Shown: in pieces, positions 13,557 through 17,489 of the stretch | How the letters are laid out: each line of letters opens with the position of its first letter | How positions within the stretch are numbered: the first letter of the stretch is position 1 | Source of the DNA: Oscillospiraceae bacterium | GTDB lineage: Bacteria; Bacillota; Clostridia; Oscillospirales; Ruminococcaceae | Length of the DNA: 17,489 nt | Reading direction: 5' to 3' | Assembly: GCA_020024215.1 (NCBI GenBank) | Contig: JAHHUC010000047.1 | Coordinates: forward strand, 1-17,489 | The notes under the pieces: generated by a model | Database searches by the model: none | Told to the model about the DNA's origin: nothing | What the model saw: the letters and a program-made list of their open reading frames with translations, nothing else | Program-made: the position numbers and the translations under genes

Positions 13557-13985
13557 TTATTCTTTGTCCCAATCAGCAGGAATATTTTTTCTCATTCCAA
13601 AGCTTTTGAGTATAAATTTATCTTCTTCATGCTTAAAGACCACATCAAACTCTGTATTTTCCCTCATGCCATAATATTCAATGCTTACTTCATTTGGAGC
13701 TTTAAGCCTTATATAAGCTGCCTCATAGCTTTGAGCAAGGTTGCTGTTATTATGTATGTCATCATATCTTTGAGCAATCATATCCAGCTTCCATAGATTT
13801 TCAGCTAAAAAGGCAATGAAGGGCTTTAATTTTTCAAAATCTTCCTTATCGTCATCTAAATAAACAAAAACATCATCATAGAATTTGTCATTGTGATAAA
13901 TCAAAACCTCTCTTTCATCTGTCAGCTCTAATTTATCAATATCTGTTATCAGCTTATCAAAATCTGCATAGCGCTTTTTTAACAT
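13557..13985 (-). CDS. Unknown acidic protein, possible immunity protein, in the accessory block
   Basis: A 142-residue protein. I prefer the ATG at 13985, because GGGAG lies 5-6 bases upstream, over the ATG at 13997, where AAGGA touches the codon. The N-terminal third is helical (LKKRYADFDKLITDIDKLEL), followed by YDDVFVYLDDDKEDFEKLKPF and then a beta-rich C-terminal half containing APNEVSIEYYGM, NTEFDVVF and FILKSFGM. This last pattern looks like small proteins found beside SUKH and other immunity genes, but I cannot name a family. Base composition is low in GC (two 60-base lines sampled at about 30 and 35 percent). It is followed after 44 bases by the 107-residue gene. Confidence 0.77.
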   Translation of the reverse strand: MLKKRYADFDKLITDIDKLELTDEREVLIYHNDKFYDDVFVYLDDDKEDFEKLKPFIAFLAENLWKLDMIAQRYDDIHNNSNLAQSYEAAYIRLKAPNEVSIEYYGMRENTEFDVVFKHEEDKFILKSFGMRKNIPADWDKE

Positions 13986-14044
13986 GGCTTCTCCCATTCC
14001 TTTCTTTAAGAATACTTATGGAAGCTATTGGCTTTCTCTTTCCT

Positions 14045-14758
14045 TTATTCCTCCTTGTCACGGCAAATCACAGATAATATATATTCCCACTCAATCATTA
14101 TAAACGGCTGCCTGTAATAGAGGTTTTCAATGTCATACAGCAGATCCATGTACTCTTTTATGTTGCCCCTTTCATATTCCTTGACAGCTATGTAGAAAAG
14201 TGCCTTAGCCTGATAACGCTCTGAAAGCACCGGGGGAATAGAGCTTATCCTCTCCATAAGCTGCTCCTTTGTGTACCTGCCTGTGATAAATTGGGCTGAT
14301 GCAAATTCATATGAAAGCTCTTTTTTGTTTTTCAGCCTTGCTTCAAGAAGATCTAAGCTTTGCTTTTTTGCCTTTTCATCATTGAGCATAACTGCTTCAT
14401 AATACATGATGCAAAAAAGCTCGGTTCTTGAAATATCCTGATAGACTGCGTTTCTTCCTTTATACAGTGTATCTATGGCATCGGGCATATTAAGCTCCAT
14501 TTTTGCTATGCTGCATGCGATGTAATTGTAAGCAGAGCTTCTGTCAGGTCCGCTAATCCTGTTGTCATTTTTGAATATTTCCTCACAGCATACATCTATA
14601 ACCCTGCTGTATCTTTTATCTCCCATAAGTGCCAATATATAATTTTTGGGAAGCAAATCGGAAAATTCGGGATTCTGATTGCAAAAGGCGGCATTTTCTT
14701 CATATATTTGGCAGAACTCGCCGAATCTTTTGGCTGTGATAAGTTTGAAAAGGCTCAT
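14045..14758 (-). CDS. TPR-like helical-repeat protein, first gene of the accessory block
   Basis: A 237-residue, almost wholly alpha-helical protein of paired helices such as ALMGDKRYSRVIDVCCEEIF, SAYNYIACSIAKMEL, CIMYYEAVMLNDEKAK and AKALFYIAVKEYERGNI. These resemble degenerate tetratricopeptide repeats, four or five helix pairs in all. There is no signal peptide and no membrane helix. It probably acts as a protein-binding scaffold; the partner is unknown. GAGGGG lies 8 bases before the ATG and a good promoter is 44 bases upstream, so it opens the transcript that includes the SUKH gene. The 47-base gap to the next gene holds no terminator. Confidence 0.82.
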   Translation of the reverse strand: MSLFKLITAKRFGEFCQIYEENAAFCNQNPEFSDLLPKNYILALMGDKRYSRVIDVCCEEIFKNDNRISGPDRSSAYNYIACSIAKMELNMPDAIDTLYKGRNAVYQDISRTELFCIMYYEAVMLNDEKAKKQSLDLLEARLKNKKELSYEFASAQFITGRYTKEQLMERISSIPPVLSERYQAKALFYIAVKEYERGNIKEYMDLLYDIENLYYRQPFIMIEWEYILSVICRDKEE

Positions 14759-14801
14759 ATAAAATTCCCCTCGATATAATATAATAAATGATGTCAGCTA
14801 A

Positions 14802-14830
14802 AGTATAATATAAATCAGTGCTTTTTTCAA
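14802..14830 (-). promoter_or_regulatory. Promoter of the accessory block
   Basis: On the minus strand: -35 TTGAAA (14825-14830), a 17-base spacer and a -10 TATACT (14802-14807). It lies between the dnaJ terminator and the TPR-like gene, so the block is transcribed independently of the heat-shock genes. Confidence 0.82.
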
Positions 14831-14856
14831 CCGTGCCAATATAGCGATATAAAGGC

Positions 14857-14901
14857 AAAAAGCCCATCCTGATATTGCGCTGCAATACCAAGACGGGCTT
14901 T
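14857..14901 (-). terminator. Terminator of the dnaK-dnaJ transcript
   Basis: Read on the minus strand, a 20-bp stem with three G-U pairs and no mismatch (14882-14901 with 14859-14878) closes a 3-base loop and is followed by five T. It starts 7 bases after the dnaJ stop. Confidence 0.88.
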
Positions 14902-14907
14902 ATCAAA

Positions 14908-16041
14908 TCAATCCTTAAGCCAGCTCCAGAAGGATTTTCTCTTTTGGTAGTTCTTATCAGAAAGGCTTGCCTCAAATTCCTTTAAAGCCTGCTTTTGCTT
15001 TAATGTCAGAGACTTTGGCACCTCGATGGAAATTCTCACATACTGATCTCCCTTGCCCCTGCCGTTTATATATGGCACACCTCTTCCTTTAAGTCGGAAA
15101 ACGGTCTGAGGCTGTGTTCCCTCAGGAACATTGTATTTTACCTTGCCCTCCAATGTGGGAACTGTTATCTCATCTCCTAAAACTGCCTGTGTGAAGGTTA
15201 AGGGTATCTCGCACCAGATGTCATAACCATCACGCTCAAATATCTTGTGGGGCTTTACAGAAACGGTCACATTTGCATCTCCGGCAGGTCCGCCGTTGAC
15301 ACCTGCATCTCCCTGACCTCTCAATGTAAAGGTCTGACCGTCATCAATGCCGGCAGGTACAGACACATTAAGCTTCTTTGTTATCTCAACTCTTCCGTTG
15401 CCGGAGCACTTTTTGCAGGGATTCTTGATTATTTTGCCCCTTCCGTGACAATCGGGGCAGGGCTTTGTTGTCTGAACAACACCTAAAAAGGTTCTCTCGG
15501 TGGATTTTACCTGACCTGTTCCGTGGCAGGTCTGACAGGTTTCGGGTGAGGTTCCCTTTTCTGCTCCTGTGCCGCCGCAATCGGGGCAGACCTCACGCTT
15601 ATGGATACTTATATCCTTTTTGCAGCCTAAAGCTGCCTCTTCAAATGTAAGCTCCAGAGAATAGTTTACATCTCTTCCCCTCATAGGACCATTGGGATTT
15701 CTCGCCCTTGTAGAGCCGCCGAATCCACCGAAAATATTTCCGAATATGTCGCCTAAATCCATATCATCAAAGCCGCCAAAGCCGCCGGGGCCATAGCCTC
15801 CGCCATAGGATGGATCCACACCTGCGTGTCCGAATTGGTCATAGCGGGCGCGCTTTTGGCTGTCGGAGAGAACCTCGTAAGCCTCGCCTACCTCCTTGAA
15901 CCTTGCTTCGGCTTCCTTGTCATTGGGGTTAAGGTCGGGATGATATTTTTTTGCAAGCTTTCGGTAAGCTTTTTTTATTTCGTCCTCAGTAGCGCCTTTT
16001 GAAAGGCCCAGCACCTCATAGTAATCTCTTTTTTCAGCCAA
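14908..16041 (-). CDS. dnaJ: Chaperone DnaJ (Hsp40)
   Basis: A 377-residue co-chaperone that stimulates DnaK ATPase activity and delivers unfolded clients. The J domain (1-70) has the essential HPD at residues 34-36. A Gly/Phe-rich linker runs from about 76 to 115 and includes the DIFGNIFGGFGG segment. The zinc-binding region has four complete C-x-x-C-x-G-x-G type repeats at 152, 169, 195 and 209, so both zinc sites should be filled. The C-terminal client-binding domains follow. The start is TTG, with AAGGA about 9 bases upstream; there is no ATG nearby in frame. It follows dnaK after 130 bases, a gap holding a long palindrome and a possible weak promoter. Confidence 0.98.
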   Translation of the reverse strand: MAEKRDYYEVLGLSKGATEDEIKKAYRKLAKKYHPDLNPNDKEAEARFKEVGEAYEVLSDSQKRARYDQFGHAGVDPSYGGGYGPGGFGGFDDMDLGDIFGNIFGGFGGSTRARNPNGPMRGRDVNYSLELTFEEAALGCKKDISIHKREVCPDCGGTGAEKGTSPETCQTCHGTGQVKSTERTFLGVVQTTKPCPDCHGRGKIIKNPCKKCSGNGRVEITKKLNVSVPAGIDDGQTFTLRGQGDAGVNGGPAGDANVTVSVKPHKIFERDGYDIWCEIPLTFTQAVLGDEITVPTLEGKVKYNVPEGTQPQTVFRLKGRGVPYINGRGKGDQYVRISIEVPKSLTLKQKQALKEFEASLSDKNYQKRKSFWSWLKD

Positions 16042-16075
16042 AAAAATCAGTCCTTATCAATATCAATTCCGTAGT

Positions 16076-16084
16076 ATCATACCA
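16076..16084 (-). promoter_or_regulatory. Possible extended -10 promoter for dnaJ
   Basis: On the minus strand, TGGTATGAT forms an extended -10 element (TGn plus TATGAT). No good -35 lies at 17 bases. It would give a start within the dnaK-dnaJ gap and a separate dnaJ transcript. Weak evidence. Confidence 0.33.
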
Positions 16085-16122
16085 CATTGATATAAAATTT
16101 AAAAGTCTTTTTTAACTCAACA

Positions 16123-16147
16123 ATTGGTACCCTTTAAGGGTACCAAT
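16123..16147. repeat. 25-bp near-perfect palindrome between dnaK and dnaJ
   Basis: Two 12-base arms, ATTGGTACCCTT and AAGGGTACCAAT, flank a single central T. As RNA the arms would form a 10-bp stem with a 5-base loop. On the minus strand, where dnaK and dnaJ are read, no T run follows directly, so it does not look like a full terminator for dnaK. It may be a processing or stability hairpin that sets the dnaK to dnaJ ratio. The plus strand does have a T-rich tail here, but no plus-strand gene precedes it. Confidence 0.8.
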
Positions 16148-16171
16148 CATTTTTCTTATTTCAATTTACAA

Positions 16172-17489
16172 TTAGTCGGCATCCTTAAAGTCAGCATCAA
16201 CAACATTGGGATCGCCGTTGCTGCCGGGCTCTTTGTTGTCGCCGGGGTTGGGATTGCCTCCTTGTGCAGACTGAGCCTTTGCAGCCTCCTCATAAATCTT
16301 CTGGGAAACCTCGCCGAATTTCTTCTGAAGAGCTTCGGTGGCTGTCTTGATCATATCTGTATCTGTGCCCTTTAAGGCTTCCTTCAAAGCGTCAATGGAC
16401 TTCTGCAAATCCTCCTTTGTGGAGGCATCAAGCTTGTCGCCTAATTCGCTCATAGCCTGCTCTGTCTGATAAACAGCGGAGTCGCCGGCGTTTCTGATGT
16501 CTGCCTGCTCGCGGATCTTCTTATCCTCCTCGGCAAACTTTTCTGCGTCCTTTACAGCCTTATCAATATCTTCCTTGCTCATATTGCCGGAGGAGGAGAT
16601 GGTGATGTGCTGTTCCTTGCCTGTGCCCTTATCCTGTGCAGATACATGGACAATTCCGTTGGCATCAATGTCAAAGGTTACCTCAATCTGAGGAACACCT
16701 CTTCTTGCAGGAAGAATACCGTCCAATTTGAAGAGGCCCAAGGTCTTGTTGCCGGAAGCCATTTCTCTTTCACCCTGAAGAACATGGACCTCAACAGATG
16801 TCTGGTTGTCAGCAGCTGTGGAGAATACCTGGCTCTTCTTTGTGGGGATTGTTGTGTTTCTTTCAATAATCTTTGTGCATACTCCGCCAAGTGTTTCAAT
16901 TCCCAAGGAGAGGGGAGTTACATCCAGAAGTAAAAGTCCCTTTACATCGCCCTTTAATACACCGCCTTGCAAAGCAGCGCCCAAGGCTACACATTCATCG
17001 GGGTTGATGCCCTTGAAGGGTTCCTTGCCCATAAAGTTTTTAACAGCCTCAACAACTGCGGGAATTCTTGTGGAACCGCCCACCAGAAGGATCTTGTCAA
17101 TGTCGGAGGGGCTGAGTGAGGAATCGCTCAAAGCCTGCTTTACAGGTCCCATTGTGGCGTTTACAAGGTCAGAGGTCAATTCGTTGAATTTTGCCCTTGT
17201 GATGGTGATGTCCATGTGCTTAGGGCCTGTTGCGTCTGCTGTGATGAAGGGGAGGTTGATCTGTGAGGAGGTCATGGCAGAAAGCTCAATCTTAGCCTTC
17301 TCGCTGGCTTCCTTCAATCTCTGCATAGCCATCTTGTCAGAGGAGAGGTCAATGCCGTTTTCCTTTTTGAATTCAGATACCAAAAAGTCGATGATTCTCT
17401 TGTCAAAGTCATCTCCGCCCAGCTTGTTGTTTCCGGCTGTTGCCAAAACCTCCTGAACTCCGTCGCCCATTTCGATGATGGATACATCG
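16172..17489 (-). CDS. dnaK: Chaperone DnaK (Hsp70), C-terminal part, 5' end outside window
   Basis: The open frame runs off the right edge, so about the first 190 residues of the usual 610 or so are missing. The visible part starts in the nucleotide-binding domain with DVSIIEMGDGVQEVLATAGN, then LGGDDFD, LLVGGSTRIP and GAALQGG. The substrate-binding domain follows (LLLDVTPLSLGIETLGG, IIERNTTIPTKKSQ, FDIDANGIVHVSAQDKGTGK), then the helical lid, and a Gly/Pro/Asn-rich tail that ends VVDADFKDAD. It is the ATP-driven holder and refolder of unfolded proteins and works with DnaJ and GrpE. The promoter, any CIRCE/HrcA operator and grpE lie beyond the window. Confidence 0.98.
   Translation of the reverse strand, partial: DVSIIEMGDGVQEVLATAGNNKLGGDDFDKRIIDFLVSEFKKENGIDLSSDKMAMQRLKEASEKAKIELSAMTSSQINLPFITADATGPKHMDITITRAKFNELTSDLVNATMGPVKQALSDSSLSPSDIDKILLVGGSTRIPAVVEAVKNFMGKEPFKGINPDECVALGAALQGGVLKGDVKGLLLLDVTPLSLGIETLGGVCTKIIERNTTIPTKKSQVFSTAADNQTSVEVHVLQGEREMASGNKTLGLFKLDGILPARRGVPQIEVTFDIDANGIVHVSAQDKGTGKEQHITISSSGNMSKEDIDKAVKDAEKFAEEDKKIREQADIRNAGDSAVYQTEQAMSELGDKLDASTKEDLQKSIDALKEALKGTDTDMIKTATEALQKKFGEVSQKIYEEAAKAQSAQGGNPNPGDNKEPGSNGDPNVVDADFKDAD

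Noticed and set aside
14700..14975. A 91-codon minus-strand frame across the dnaJ end and the start of the TPR-like gene.
   Set aside because: It spans the dnaJ terminator and the accessory-block promoter and overlaps real genes at both ends.
16042..16171. CIRCE/HrcA operator near the heat-shock genes.
   Set aside because: The palindrome here does not match the CIRCE sequence, and the usual CIRCE position upstream of hrcA/grpE/dnaK is outside the window.
16806..17456. A 216-codon open frame on the plus strand opposite dnaK.
   Set aside because: It is a mirror frame of a strongly conserved gene. Long antisense frames opposite dnaK are a well-known artefact of codon bias, there is no ribosome site, and the product has no recognisable motif.

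Overview
The window looks like part of a chromosome from an anaerobic member of the Clostridia (Bacillota). The evidence is a tRNA-Phe T-box leader before pheST, an IreB-family protein, a DUF1836 protein, a DegV/FakB protein, a NdoA-type MazF toxin, the dnaK-dnaJ order, strong Shine-Dalgarno sites and heavy use of AGA/AGG/ATA codons. I cannot name a genus. No tRNA, rRNA, CRISPR array, transposase or phage gene was seen.

Layout from left to right. (1) The end of a membrane protein (1-201) runs into a shared bidirectional terminator. (2) A minus-strand metal-resistance operon (2737 down to 263) encodes an ArsR/SmtB-type sensor, a free-standing heavy-metal-associated (HMA) domain and a Zn/Cd-type P1B-ATPase that lacks its own HMA domain. 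Its promoter is covered by four phased CATATG-type boxes. (3) A DegV/FakB lipid-binding protein (minus) and a DUF1836 regulator-like protein (plus) diverge from overlapping promoters that share a 12-bp palindrome. (4) A MazF/NdoA endoribonuclease with no antitoxin gene beside it is followed by a small predicted lipoprotein, both on the minus strand. (5) A Phe T-box leader controls pheS-pheT, followed by ireB and a small conserved-looking gene. (6) An orphan ZnuA/TroA-like metal-binding lipoprotein has its own promoter and a candidate operator.

(7) From 10911 to 14758 the minus strand carries five accessory genes of lower GC: a helical-repeat protein, two small acidic proteins, a 494-residue protein with two SUKH (SMI1/KNR4-like) regions, and a three-helix membrane protein. 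They sit under one good promoter between a housekeeping terminator and znuA. This looks like an immunity-protein cassette with no toxin in view, and it is the most likely place for something undescribed. (8) The window ends in the heat-shock genes dnaJ and the 3' two-thirds of dnaK (minus strand), separated by a near-perfect 25-bp palindrome.

Most start codons were chosen by Shine-Dalgarno spacing, and several differ from the longest open frame: the ArsR gene, the lipoprotein, pheS, ireB, znuA and the two small cassette genes. All functional statements rest on reading motifs by eye. No database search was possible.
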